Assembly (NCBI GenBank): GCA_028291515.1
Contig: JAQGHU010000001.1
Span: forward strand, 62,001 to 126,000
Origin: Schlesneria sp.
Lineage (GTDB): Bacteria; Planctomycetota; Planctomycetia; Planctomycetales; Planctomycetaceae
Length of the DNA stretch: 64,000 nt
Direction of reading: 5' to 3'
Both the position numbers and the translations under genes were made by a program. The notes under the pieces were generated by a model, which had not been told where the DNA came from, ran no database searches, and saw only the letters and a program-made list of their open reading frames with translations. How positions within the stretch are numbered: the first letter of the stretch is position 1; every line of letters begins with the position of its first letter. Positions 48,605-57,933 of the stretch are shown here, piece after piece.

Positions 48605-50809
48605 TTAAAACGCAAATGTGCGTGAGAGCCAGCGCAGCATGCTGCGTCCGAGAGATTGCGGCGCAACCAAGATCTTGGCCTCACCAGCGGCATTCCGTGC
48701 CAGTGGCAAGTTCGTGGAATCCAGGTGGACTCGCACTCGATACCAAGTTCCGACTGGAACGATGCTTCCCTCGGATGTCGAACGAGCGGGCAGATGGAGG
48801 CGCTGGACCGCTTCACGAGGGAGCGTCTCCAGATCCAAGGCGGCGACTTCCGTCACAGTTCCGGTGAGAACTTCGCCAGCCAATTCATGCCAAACCGTTC
48901 GGACGGGCTGGCCGATTTGCACCAGGTTGATATCGTCCTGGTTGACCAGCAGCGTGGCGTCACGACTTTCCTGTGAACCAACGAGACACAACGTCGTCCC
49001 TGGTTTCACAAAGCAGCCAGAGTTTCGGTCATCGAGAGCAGATCCGGCCCAGGTCGGCAGCGCTCCGGGTAACGCCTGCCCCGATTGTGGCGTCGCAGGC
49101 AGCACGATCCCGTCACAGGGTGACTTCAGGACCAGGCGTTCGGCGGCGTCACGCAATTGAGCCAGTTGGACTTCGAAATCGTGCTTGGCTTCTCGCGTTG
49201 CCGGAATGAGCGCCGCGACCTCGGGATCCAAAATGCGTCGACGTTCGAGTTGCCCGAGCCGAAGGACATGCAGGTTGTACTCGCCTTCCAATCGAATGAG
49301 CCGCGTCTGAAGTTGCGGATCCACGAGACGAGCCACCTCCTGATCAGCGACGACGGAGGCTCCCAGTTTGACACTTTGAACAAGAGTTCCACCCAGCGTC
49401 GAATAGACGCGGAGTGCATCGCCTTGATCGAGTAGTGCTCCCGCCCGAACGCGGCTGGGAACGGGAAGGAACAGTATCGCGATCAATAGAAGTCCGCAGA
49501 ACGCCGCGCGAGAGATCAAGCGAGGCCAATTGATCTGCTGTCGATTCTGCGAAGCTCGAAAAAAGCGGCTTGCGGCCAATACAGGCCGTAGGAACATGAG
49601 ACCAATCATGGGAACAGCCATTAGTTGAACGAAGGCGGCCAGGCCATAGGGCTCCAGCCAATAGTAGAGCGACCACAAAATGAGGAACGCCAGGAGAACG
49701 CGGTACGTTGAGGACGCGACTCCGTAGCCGAACAGCAACCACCTGCGAGCTCTCGACGAATCGGCGAAGGATCGATCACGAATTCCGCAGAACCACCAGC
49801 AGATCCCGCTGCGAATGGATTCGACGGATTGTTGCTGCAGATTGGGGATCTCGAGCCAGTCGGAGAGAATGAAATAGCCGTCGTATCTGAGCAGCGGATT
49901 CCCGTTGAATAGCAAAGTGCTGACTCCACAGATGATCATCAGATTCAGACACATCGAATGAAACAGTCCCGGCGTGCTAAACCACCAGAGTAATGTGCTG
50001 GTGGCGGCGATGATAAGTTCGACCCACATGCCAGCGGCGCTGACAGCGATGCGTTTCCATTTGTCGCGAAGCATCCACGAATCGGAAACGTTGCAATAGA
50101 GCGTGGGGGTGAACACGAGCAGCATCGCGCCGAGTTCCCGACATTCGCCACCGAATCGCTTGCAAGCCAAGCCGTGGCCGAACTCGTGCAGAACTTTGAC
50201 AACGGCCAGTAGCATCGGGAGCCAGATGAGGTTCTGGGTCGCGAGCAAAGCATGAGCATCTGGCAAGCGTTCAATGACATGATCGAACTGAACGACCACC
50301 AGTACGATTCCCCAACCGATCAGCAGCAGGCTTGCGAACAGCATGGCGGGTGAGAAAATCCAACCGATCCTGTTCAGTAACCATTCGAGCAGCCAATCGG
50401 GATCGATACCCCGGAACCGAATACAAAGGACGCTGCTGAGACGCGTCCAGAATCGTCTCGATCTTGTCTGCCGATCGCGAGCCACCAGCATTCGACCGTA
50501 TCCGGCACCGGCGGCGATCAGCAGGCCTTGCACAATCAATTGGCCGATGAACTGCTGCAATTCTGCGGGGGGCAGCGTGGCAGGCTGGAAACGGTCGTGG
50601 AAAGAATTGCAGATGTCGTCGACAGTTGCCTGTCCGTTCAATTGCTGCAGTACAAAATATTCTTCGTCGCGCAGCTCGTAGTATGCCAACGTCAGGGGAT
50701 CCTTGATGCCCCACGAGCGCCGTCCTGCGAACTCCAACGGCACGATTTTCAAGTCGGCTCGTTTTGTCCACGGGACTCGCTGGCCCGTCGTTGGTGCCGA
50801 CGTAGACAT
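48605..50809 (-). CDS. PqqD-like / M50 zinc metallopeptidase / HlyD fusion
   Basis: Start at the ATG at 50809, which overlaps the upstream stop as TGATG; a GTG one codon earlier is possible. The product is 734 residues. Residues about 25-100 resemble a PqqD-like winged helix domain (YELRDEEYFVLQQLNGQATVDDI). Two helices near 155-205 lead into the metalloprotease motif HEFGH (about 208-212; LHEFGHGLACKRFGG), with the downstream NVSDSW...AAGMWVELIIA typical of M50 site-2-type proteases. Further helices run to about 465. The C-terminal 250 residues are HlyD-like: a lipoyl-type hairpin (SVKLGASVVADQEVARLVDPQL, LKSPCDGIVLP) and a beta-barrel end. Last gene of a three-gene operon. Function probably processing or export of a peptide or protein; substrate unknown. 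Confidence 0.87.
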   Translation of the reverse strand: MSTSAPTTGQRVPWTKRADLKIVPLEFAGRRSWGIKDPLTLAYYELRDEEYFVLQQLNGQATVDDICNSFHDRFQPATLPPAELQQFIGQLIVQGLLIAAGAGYGRMLVARDRQTRSRRFWTRLSSVLCIRFRGIDPDWLLEWLLNRIGWIFSPAMLFASLLLIGWGIVLVVVQFDHVIERLPDAHALLATQNLIWLPMLLAVVKVLHEFGHGLACKRFGGECRELGAMLLVFTPTLYCNVSDSWMLRDKWKRIAVSAAGMWVELIIAATSTLLWWFSTPGLFHSMCLNLMIICGVSTLLFNGNPLLRYDGYFILSDWLEIPNLQQQSVESIRSGICWWFCGIRDRSFADSSRARRWLLFGYGVASSTYRVLLAFLILWSLYYWLEPYGLAAFVQLMAVPMIGLMFLRPVLAASRFFRASQNRQQINWPRLISRAAFCGLLLIAILFLPVPSRVRAGALLDQGDALRVYSTLGGTLVQSVKLGASVVADQEVARLVDPQLQTRLIRLEGEYNLHVLRLGQLERRRILDPEVAALIPATREAKHDFEVQLAQLRDAAERLVLKSPCDGIVLPATPQSGQALPGALPTWAGSALDDRNSGCFVKPGTTLCLVGSQESRDATLLVNQDDINLVQIGQPVRTVWHELAGEVLTGTVTEVAALDLETLPREAVQRLHLPARSTSEGSIVPVGTWYRVRVHLDSTNLPLARNAAGEAKILVAPQSLGRSMLRWLSRTFAF

Positions 50810-51804
50810 CACTCCCCTGCCTTCACGGAGTGCAGAATTAGGACAGCCGACTGACCGGGACGTAGAATCAGTTCACTATTATCAATCTCTGCCCAGACTC
50901 GCATCTGGTTCGTGGCAGGATCAACCTCGGGATCGACAAAAACAAGGCGGCCTTCAAATTTTGATTTCTTCAACTTTTCGGAAGGGTCGACGATCAGTGT
51001 GACACTGCGACCGACTAGGTCTGAGGGCGATAGTTTTGCCGACACGAATGCTTCGGCACGCAGGCGATTTAGCCGAATCATGCGGACCAGGGGAGTGCCG
51101 GGCTCAACCCATTCCCCCCGCTGCTTTTTCCATTGGACGAGCACTCCTGGAAAGGGGGCTTTGATGAGGCGACGTTCCAGGGACAGTTTTGCTCGGTCGA
51201 CATCGTGTTGTTTGAGCTGATGAGAGAGGACCGCTTGCTCGTGGTCCACGGCCGCCTGTTCGATTTCGAGCGTTGCTTTGTCAGCCAGGAGTCGCAGTCG
51301 ATCCAGTTCTGTCTGCGAGACACTCTTCGGAAACTTTTCGACGGATTCCTGGGAACGCTTGAGTTCCGCTTGTGCGACCTCCAGAGACTTGCGGGCGAAG
51401 CGCACCTTGATGTCGTTCTCAACCAAGACATGTGCCATCTTCAACTCGGTGACGGCGCGTTCCAGGATCAGGCGTGCTTCCTGATCGTCGATCTTTCCCA
51501 AGACCGTATCACTCTCGACGGTGACCCCTTCCGAGATCTCGCGATGAATGAGCGGACCGGCCTCGCGTGCCGAGATTTCGGCCTGTTCAAGCAGCGTCAG
51601 GAGTGCCGACTCGACGCGGATCTCTTCGGCTTGAAGTATCGCCGATAATTGGATGCTCGCGAGAGCGAGTAGTGCCACGAGTTGCAGAGACCGCTGGACG
51701 GTCCTCGTGCGATTCAGGCCGAAGCCTGACCCTTGTGGCTCTGACGCCATTGACGGAGTTCGCGTGAAGTGACTCAACGCTCTGTTTGTCATGGGACTTT
51801 CCAT
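50809..51804 (-). CDS. HlyD-family periplasmic adaptor, short form
   Basis: The 331-residue product has a hydrophobic segment near residues 39-60 (LQLVALLALASIQLSAILQA) that would act as a signal or anchor. After it come a half-lipoyl motif (ISEGVTVESDTVLGKIDD), a long alpha-helical hairpin (residues about 110-210), the second lipoyl half (LIKAPFPGVLVQWKKQRGEWVEPGTPLVRMIRL) and a beta-barrel part (VTLIVDPSEKLKKSKFEGRLVFVDPEVDPATNQMRVWAEIDN). The ATG overlaps the upstream stop as TGATG, and its own stop overlaps the next ATG the same way. It is the middle of three coupled genes. Met5 is an alternative start. Confidence 0.88.
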   Translation of the reverse strand: MESPMTNRALSHFTRTPSMASEPQGSGFGLNRTRTVQRSLQLVALLALASIQLSAILQAEEIRVESALLTLLEQAEISAREAGPLIHREISEGVTVESDTVLGKIDDQEARLILERAVTELKMAHVLVENDIKVRFARKSLEVAQAELKRSQESVEKFPKSVSQTELDRLRLLADKATLEIEQAAVDHEQAVLSHQLKQHDVDRAKLSLERRLIKAPFPGVLVQWKKQRGEWVEPGTPLVRMIRLNRLRAEAFVSAKLSPSDLVGRSVTLIVDPSEKLKKSKFEGRLVFVDPEVDPATNQMRVWAEIDNSELILRPGQSAVLILHSVKAGE

Positions 51805-53774
51805 CAGAACCTCAGTCGAATTCGAATCGCGTCAATCAGGTCATGCAACCAAACGTAGCCGAGAGATTTCTTGCCACAATGAATGCGAGCGATGGCGGTC
51901 GCCCCGGGACGCAGTTGAGTCACCTGCTGGCTGTCAAACTCCACGACCGCCCTGACGTGACCGGTCGACTGATCATTGGATTCAGAGGTCAGCGAAACTT
52001 CACGAACCTTGCCACGGTGATTTCGCCCCGGCTCTGAAGGGAGTTGGAAGTCGACTTCGAGATGATCGCCGAGCGCCTGCTGCGCCCGCAGCAAGTGACC
52101 CGTGTCTTCGTCGGCAACTTGAACTTCCACAATCCACGATCCAGAAGTCTCACCAATCGTCAGGAGCGATTGACCTCGTTCCACGGGCCTTGCGGACAAA
52201 TGCTGTGCCAGGTTCCACGACAGGACCCGGCCCGCAATGGGACTACGCAGGGTTAACTGCTGCTGACGCTCGTCGATCAACGTGCGTTGCCGTTCCAATG
52301 TCTTCAGTCGCTCTTTCAATTCCTCTTCGTCTGCCGCTAACTGCCGAATTTTGCTGGCATTATCGGATGAGGCGCTGCTGGTCAATCGAGCAAGCTGCAC
52401 TCCTCGTAATCGCTCGCGCGTTGTAGCGAGTTCGCCGATCACTCGCGGTGTATCCTGTTCTAACTCTGGATCTCGCAACACGAGCAGTGGCTGACCGGCA
52501 TCAACGTCGTCACCGTGTTTGACGAGAACCTGATCGACAATTCCCGCTGTGCTGGCGAAAACGTCGCGTCGCAAACTGGGCCACAATTCGCCGTGTCCCG
52601 TCACCGTGAATTGCGAGGGGATCGCGATTAGTGCAATCGAAGTGAATGTCAGAACTGCCAGTGCGATTAACAGTGTGGGCCGACGAAAGAGGCTGTTTCC
52701 ACTTCGCCAGCGCTTCCATGCGAGCAACCCGGGAATCTCATTCAGCGTCAACCCGGCACGCAATGCGAATGCAGAGCGTTGCACTAATGACTCGGCGCGA
52801 CTCCGAGATTCGCTCCAATTCGGATCGGCGGTGAATTTCTCCAACACAACCATGGCGATGGGCTTGCCGGTCGCCGCCTGGTCGGGTGTGTCAGTGACGC
52901 AAAGCACCCCGATGCAACACGCGTTGGTTTCTTGCTGGTAACGTTCCAGCAATGTTGTACGAGCAACATCCACCGTCGGATCTGGAGGAAGCGCCGTCCA
53001 GATCTTGTCGCTCGATTGACGAATACTGTTCGTCACACTTTCCAGCGACCGAACTGCCCCTGCTCGGGAATCAATACGCTCGACACCGCTAATCGCCTGG
53101 ACTCGATATCTATTTTGCTTCAGGACCAGAATCGCTGCTCGATCGCAGTCGACCAGAATCCGGCCGTCATTGACGATCGCGGCGCAGATGGACTGCAGAT
53201 CTAATGACAGCTGAAGTCGTTGCTGGTAGTGATCCCATTGCTGCCAGATCCCTTTGATTCGTCTCAGTTGCTGTAATTCTTGTTGCGACAAGAAATCCGC
53301 GGTGATCTCACTGAGAGCCGCCAGGTATTGATAGACAGTCGGGGATAACGTGGCATTCGTTGGCAGTGGAAAGACCGTTTCCAGAATTCCGACAGTGACA
53401 TTCGCATGATGCAGCGGGCTTAAGACTGAGAGCCGATCTGCATGTAAGCCTTCGGCCGAGCCGGAAGTCACTTGTGGATGCGAGCCGCGGGCGACCTCTT
53501 CGAGCAACTCCTGGCGGCCTTCCGCAAGTTGATCTGCGAGAATACCCGTTTGTGGGTATTCACCGGCGGACTCCCAGAGACCATCGAGCGACGGACGCCA
53601 GAGTGTCGCGTAAGTGGCACCGCCTGGCTGCAGAGATCGGCGAAGAACTTCACCAAAGAAACGCGCCGGCTCTAACTCATTTCTGGCCAGTTCTGCCAAT
53701 TCATCGATGCTGCGTTCCATCTGCAAACGCTGCGCATCACTGTTCACCGTGGATGGACTGTGGAGCGAGGACAT
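51804..53774 (-). CDS. GAF-like sensor fused to HlyD-type adaptor
   Basis: The 656-residue product is the first gene of the operon. Residues about 20-350 are soluble and contain a GAF-like domain (LDLQSICAAIVNDGRILVDCDRAAILV... GVLCVTDTPDQ...PIAMVVLEKF). A membrane helix follows near 367-388 (PTLLIALAVLTFTSIALIAIP), then a HlyD part with lipoyl halves (FASTAGIVDQVLVKHGDDVDAGQPLLVLRD; LTLRSPIAGRVLSWNLAQHL), a coiled-coil hairpin (about 440-510) and a beta-barrel (HLEVDFQLPSEPG). The order places the sensor in the cytoplasm and the adaptor in the periplasm. The start lacks a strong ribosome binding site. GAF is a match by pattern, not search. Confidence 0.82.
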   Translation of the reverse strand: MSSLHSPSTVNSDAQRLQMERSIDELAELARNELEPARFFGEVLRRSLQPGGATYATLWRPSLDGLWESAGEYPQTGILADQLAEGRQELLEEVARGSHPQVTSGSAEGLHADRLSVLSPLHHANVTVGILETVFPLPTNATLSPTVYQYLAALSEITADFLSQQELQQLRRIKGIWQQWDHYQQRLQLSLDLQSICAAIVNDGRILVDCDRAAILVLKQNRYRVQAISGVERIDSRAGAVRSLESVTNSIRQSSDKIWTALPPDPTVDVARTTLLERYQQETNACCIGVLCVTDTPDQAATGKPIAMVVLEKFTADPNWSESRSRAESLVQRSAFALRAGLTLNEIPGLLAWKRWRSGNSLFRRPTLLIALAVLTFTSIALIAIPSQFTVTGHGELWPSLRRDVFASTAGIVDQVLVKHGDDVDAGQPLLVLRDPELEQDTPRVIGELATTRERLRGVQLARLTSSASSDNASKIRQLAADEEELKERLKTLERQRTLIDERQQQLTLRSPIAGRVLSWNLAQHLSARPVERGQSLLTIGETSGSWIVEVQVADEDTGHLLRAQQALGDHLEVDFQLPSEPGRNHRGKVREVSLTSESNDQSTGHVRAVVEFDSQQVTQLRPGATAIARIHCGKKSLGYVWLHDLIDAIRIRLRF

Positions 53775-54156
53775 GCGGTCCCATCAGAACTCGTTTTCGT
53801 TCGAAGGGGAGGAGTATATCCGAACGTCGGCAACAATTTCGATTTGAGAAACCCCGCTGCGTTCCAAACCATCTCGACAAAAGCGAGATGGACTGAACAG
53901 GGGACCTGCGCGGAATATTTAAAATGGGGGCTTCTGATTTTGCGGTCAAGATCTTTCAGCGGTCGACTTTTCTGAAAACACCGATTTTGCCGAGATTTCC
54001 GTTTCTGTCAGTTGGGAAATGTGTCGATCACTTCAGATGAAAGACTGGCCACCGTTGTGGATTTAGTCCCCATACGTGCCCGTCATTCCATGGCTCATCG
54101 ATCACTGGGAACGAAGTCGTCCCCTCATTGTTAGCGATAGTCGGGAAGTGCCAGCG
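53775..54156. other. Divergent promoter region between the HlyD operon and the TolC-like gene
   Basis: About 380 bases lie between the operon start at 53774 and the chosen start of the TolC-like gene at 54157. The shared region fits joint control of the export genes. I see no clear -35/-10 pair or inverted repeat. The short minus frame at 53737-53949 is not supported. Confidence 0.5.
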
Positions 54157-56241
54157 ATGCGACGAACCGCAGCGGTCCTAGGAATCTGCGCGATGACCAT
54201 GATGGTCGTCGGTGGGTGCCTACACCATGCGAATACGCCACCCCCGTCGGTAGTCGGGGTCGATGCGGCTCACTATCAGAACCTCGCGAAAAAGATCGAG
54301 ATTCCCGATCATCCGACGCCATCAGAAGATCTTCTGGCGACAACTCCAGCGCCAAGGTCGCTGGTGAACCTCGACTCCGAAGAGTATCTCGATTTAAGCC
54401 TCGAAGAAACGATCCATCTGGCGCTGTCCAATTCATCGATCCTTCGCGACTTGGGGGGGACGATGTTACGTACCCCGGACGCCACGAAGAGTCGCTTCGA
54501 TTCATCCGTCGTCGAAACTGATCCACGCGTCGGTGTTGAATCCGCACTTAGTGCATTTGACGCCGCATTTACGACGAATATGTCGTACGAGAACAATGAC
54601 CGCGCTCTGAATAACGTGTTCTTCGGCGGTGGTACCCGATTGTTGAAACAGAACTTCGGGACGTCGCAGTCGCAGCTCAGTAAAACCGCCGCCACGGGGA
54701 CGCAGTTTGCGATCAAAAATTACACTCAATACGATCGAAACAACGCCCCCGGCAATGAATTTCCAAGCGCCTGGACGACGTGGTTTGATGTCGAAGCGAA
54801 GCATCCTTTATTGCAGGGAAGTGGCGTCGATTTTAACCGTCTGGCAGGGCCTGGAGCGCAACCCGGCGCCATTAACGGCGTCGTCATCGCTCGGATCAAC
54901 ACTGACACGGCGTTGGCAGAATTCGAGATCGGCGTGCGTAACTTTGTCAGTGACGTCGAAAACGCTTATTGGGATCTTTATTTTGCCTATCGCGATGTGG
55001 CGGCCAAGGTTCGGGCACGCGACGCGACCCTGAAGACATGGCGGAAAATTCACGCCCTGAATGAACAGGGAAAGAGCGGTGGTGAAGCGCAAAAGGAAGC
55101 CCAGGCTCGTGAACAGTACTTCCGATTCGAAGAGGAAGCTCAGAACGCATTGCAAGGCAAGTTGGTCGACGGAACCCGTACCAACAACGGCAGTACGGGC
55201 GGCACTTTTCGTGGCTCTGGCGGGATTTATGTCGTCGAGCGACGATTACGATTGTTGACGGGCCTTCCGATCAGTGACGGGCGCCTGATTCGCCCTTCCG
55301 ATGAGCCGCTCAAGGCAAAAATGGCATACAGCTGGGAATCTTGCCTCGTCGAAGCCTTATCGCGTCGCGAAGAACTCAGAAGACAAAAGTGGCAGATCAA
55401 GAAGCGTGAAGTCGAACTTCAGGCCAATAAGAACTTCCTGCTGCCACGCTTGGATGTTACTGGCAGATACCGTTGGCGAGGATTTGGCAACGATCTCTTC
55501 CCGCAGGGTCAATCCGGGGAATTCAACAATGCGCTGAGTGACCTGGTGTCGGGACAGTTCCAGGAATGGCAGGCCGGTGTGGAACTGTCTTTCCCAATCG
55601 GGTTCCGCAAAGCCTATGCGGCGATTCGCCATTCGGAATTGCAGTTGGTTCGCGAGCGAGCGTTGCTCTACGAAGAAGAGCGCTCCGTTGTCTACGACCT
55701 CAGCAATTCGTTCTCCGAAGTTGAGCGTGCTTATGCGTTGGTCGAAACGAACTTGAATCGCCGCATGGCCGCCGCTGAACAGGTCGCCGCCATTGAAGCG
55801 ACGTACGAAACAGAAACAGACACGGCAACTCTTTATCTGCTGCTGGAAGGACAACGACGATTGGCCGAGGCGGAAACCGCCTATTTCCGGTCATTGGTCG
55901 AGTACCAATTGGCAGTGAAAAACGTCCAACTCGAGAAGGGAACGCTGCTCGACTACAACGAAGTCTACCTGAACGAAGGGGCCTGGCCGGAAAAGGCATA
56001 CGAGGACGCGGCGAATCGAGAATCTCGTCGAGGTGCCCCGTTTGAAGCTGTCGCACCAAGTGTGCGATCGCAATGGCTTAGCCAGGGAGTCTATCCGCAG
56101 ATGCTGGTCCCGACGAATGCACAGCCGGTGCCGAATGATTTGATCCCGAAATCGCCCCAGCAATTCGACCCGCAGAATGGCGTTCCACCTCAACCGTCAA
56201 CGGACACGAGCGGACGTTCCAACCTGATGGACTCCCCTTAG
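54157..56241 (+). CDS. TolC-like outer membrane efflux protein, lipoprotein
   Basis: The start at 54157 (MRRTAAVLGICAMTMMVVGGC) has GGGAAG 8 bases upstream and gives a lipobox (VGGC); the frame is open to a GTG at 54076 with no better site. The product is 694 residues, longer than the 450-500 usual for TolC. It matches the outer membrane factor family: LDLSLEETIHLALSNS near residue 90, FDAAFTTNMSYENND, VRNFVSDVENAYWDLYFAYRDVAAK, and in the second half VELSFPIGFRKAYAAIRHSELQL, LSNSFSEVERAY, YLLLEGQRRLAEAETAYFRSLVEYQLAVKNV. The C-terminal 100 residues are Pro-rich. It is divergent from the HlyD operon and probably its outer-membrane partner. Confidence 0.9.
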   Translation: MRRTAAVLGICAMTMMVVGGCLHHANTPPPSVVGVDAAHYQNLAKKIEIPDHPTPSEDLLATTPAPRSLVNLDSEEYLDLSLEETIHLALSNSSILRDLGGTMLRTPDATKSRFDSSVVETDPRVGVESALSAFDAAFTTNMSYENNDRALNNVFFGGGTRLLKQNFGTSQSQLSKTAATGTQFAIKNYTQYDRNNAPGNEFPSAWTTWFDVEAKHPLLQGSGVDFNRLAGPGAQPGAINGVVIARINTDTALAEFEIGVRNFVSDVENAYWDLYFAYRDVAAKVRARDATLKTWRKIHALNEQGKSGGEAQKEAQAREQYFRFEEEAQNALQGKLVDGTRTNNGSTGGTFRGSGGIYVVERRLRLLTGLPISDGRLIRPSDEPLKAKMAYSWESCLVEALSRREELRRQKWQIKKREVELQANKNFLLPRLDVTGRYRWRGFGNDLFPQGQSGEFNNALSDLVSGQFQEWQAGVELSFPIGFRKAYAAIRHSELQLVRERALLYEEERSVVYDLSNSFSEVERAYALVETNLNRRMAAAEQVAAIEATYETETDTATLYLLLEGQRRLAEAETAYFRSLVEYQLAVKNVQLEKGTLLDYNEVYLNEGAWPEKAYEDAANRESRRGAPFEAVAPSVRSQWLSQGVYPQMLVPTNAQPVPNDLIPKSPQQFDPQNGVPPQPSTDTSGRSNLMDSP

Positions 56242-56408
56242 GCGAGGGTTCATCAACGAACTTCGGCAGAAATCGCCGCACGCAGTGATTCTTGATCACT
56301 TGAGAGAATTTGGATTCAGCCTCAGAGCTTGCGCAACCGATGTAACTGGTATGCGCACGGTGCGGCTGCGCGGTCATTCGCTAAACATTCCTCAATTGGC
56401 TGGCTTTA

Positions 56409-57893
56409 GTGCGCGTCAGGAATCGAATCGCCGAGGGATTTCGATGTAGCAGCTTTCTGCGGCTGGCTGCAGTCATGCTCTTTCTACTGGCAGGTTGCAA
56501 ACACACACCTCGCCAAACGATGACTGGCCTTTGGGAATCCGTCCCTCAAGTCCGCTGGACAGGTAGTCGTGTCGAGCCCGGTCAGCCTGCTAAGCCAGAA
56601 CCCTCGGTCGCGGCAAACGCCGCGGCGTCTGTTTCCAAACCAGATGCCAACTCGCGTTCGCCTTCTACAAGTGAAAAGCCAACTCGCACGGGATTGGCGA
56701 GCGGATCCTCAAAAATGGATCCCGTTCAAACGGCGGGAAATGTGGAAACGACAAATCAGGTGTCCGCCAGTGGCTACAACTCCGAAGCGGAGTATTCGGC
56801 AATGGCGCAGGATTCGGCGACCACAGAAAATGGCCTTGCTGATCAAGGACAGGATCAGATTGAGAGACTCAAAGCTGCCTTGGACGACGATGCCGAGCGG
56901 GCCGAAGGATCGCCCAGGCAATCTGGAAGTGCTCATGATGTCCGAGTGCGAGTCGATTCGATGGTTGAAAAGGCGCGACGCCTGTTCGATCTGGGGCAAC
57001 TTCGCGAGGCCCGTCATGCGGCAAAAGTGGCCCACGACCTCGGCGACTCTGCCCGACTGGACTATTCACCTGATGAAGAACGCCCGATCGATTTAGTCCA
57101 GCGCATCGATGATCGAATTAAGGAAACGATGGAGTTGGCGGACGAGGTCGGCGCTTCTCCCTCGACAACAATTGCCGACGTGACGCCGACTTCGCCCCCG
57201 CCCGTCGCAAATACCGCGGCTACCGCGGCCAACAGTAAGCCAGCGCCTTTGGCAAAGGTGGCGGAACCCGATTCGAGTGTCAAAACACGCAAGGACTGGA
57301 CGCAAGGTCTGAACGTCTTTCGCCCCTATCGGAAGTCAAATCCGGTTGCCGCATCGTTGGCAGCACCTATTCCCACTGTCATGCCGAACGCTGAAATTGC
57401 CATTCCGCTGGGCTTGGAAACTGACATTGAAGCGAACGAAACGAATGACCGCGCTGTCGTACAGGCCAACCGCAGCCTAACACTTTCGAAACCCGCTCAT
57501 TCCAATTCGCTGAGCGAGCGGCAAGACTTCGTTGAGTCCCCGGAAAACTCTGCTGATCTCAACGAAGAAAGCAGCGAAGTGGTCTCGCTGGCATTGGGAG
57601 CAGAAGCGAGCCGGAATCAATCAGACTTGTCGATTTCACCGGCTTGGCCGGACGAATTCGTGGCACCTCACAAGTTAAATGTCGAGGAGCCGACATCAAC
57701 TCCCGTAGACTTCGATGAAGTCGAACCGCTATCCCCGTTCCGCGACGTTGCCGGGCAATCTTCTATCCCCGCAGCACCGCCCGCCATCTGCGATTCACCA
57801 CGTCCTTGTGACCAAAGTTGGGTATTCGGCAGCGCCCTTTTTGCGGTTTGCGCGATCGTCGCCGTCTTCTGGTATCGCCGCGGTGCGGTCTGA
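56409..57893 (+). CDS. Doubly anchored lipoprotein of unknown function
   Basis: The 494-residue frame starts at a GTG without a strong ribosome binding site; Met23 (ATG at 56475) is an alternative but leaves only a very short signal. A lipobox (FLLAGC, Cys29) implies lipid anchoring. The middle is low-complexity, rich in Ser, Ala, Pro and Glu, apart from a helical block about 150-230 (DQIERLKAALDDDAERAE; MVEKARRLFDLGQLREARHAAKVAHDLG) like a TPR-type hairpin. The C-terminus has a membrane helix (WVFGSALFAVCAIVAVFWYRR). No family is recognised. It lies 167 bases after the TolC-like gene on the same strand and may belong to the same unit. It ends 40 bases from the convergent dihydroorotase. Confidence 0.7.
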   Translation: MRVRNRIAEGFRCSSFLRLAAVMLFLLAGCKHTPRQTMTGLWESVPQVRWTGSRVEPGQPAKPEPSVAANAAASVSKPDANSRSPSTSEKPTRTGLASGSSKMDPVQTAGNVETTNQVSASGYNSEAEYSAMAQDSATTENGLADQGQDQIERLKAALDDDAERAEGSPRQSGSAHDVRVRVDSMVEKARRLFDLGQLREARHAAKVAHDLGDSARLDYSPDEERPIDLVQRIDDRIKETMELADEVGASPSTTIADVTPTSPPPVANTAATAANSKPAPLAKVAEPDSSVKTRKDWTQGLNVFRPYRKSNPVAASLAAPIPTVMPNAEIAIPLGLETDIEANETNDRAVVQANRSLTLSKPAHSNSLSERQDFVESPENSADLNEESSEVVSLALGAEASRNQSDLSISPAWPDEFVAPHKLNVEEPTSTPVDFDEVEPLSPFRDVAGQSSIPAAPPAICDSPRPCDQSWVFGSALFAVCAIVAVFWYRRGAV

Positions 57894-57933
57894 TGCTCCC
57901 AAACGGAATCCAACTCATGCCACGGGCGTCCCC

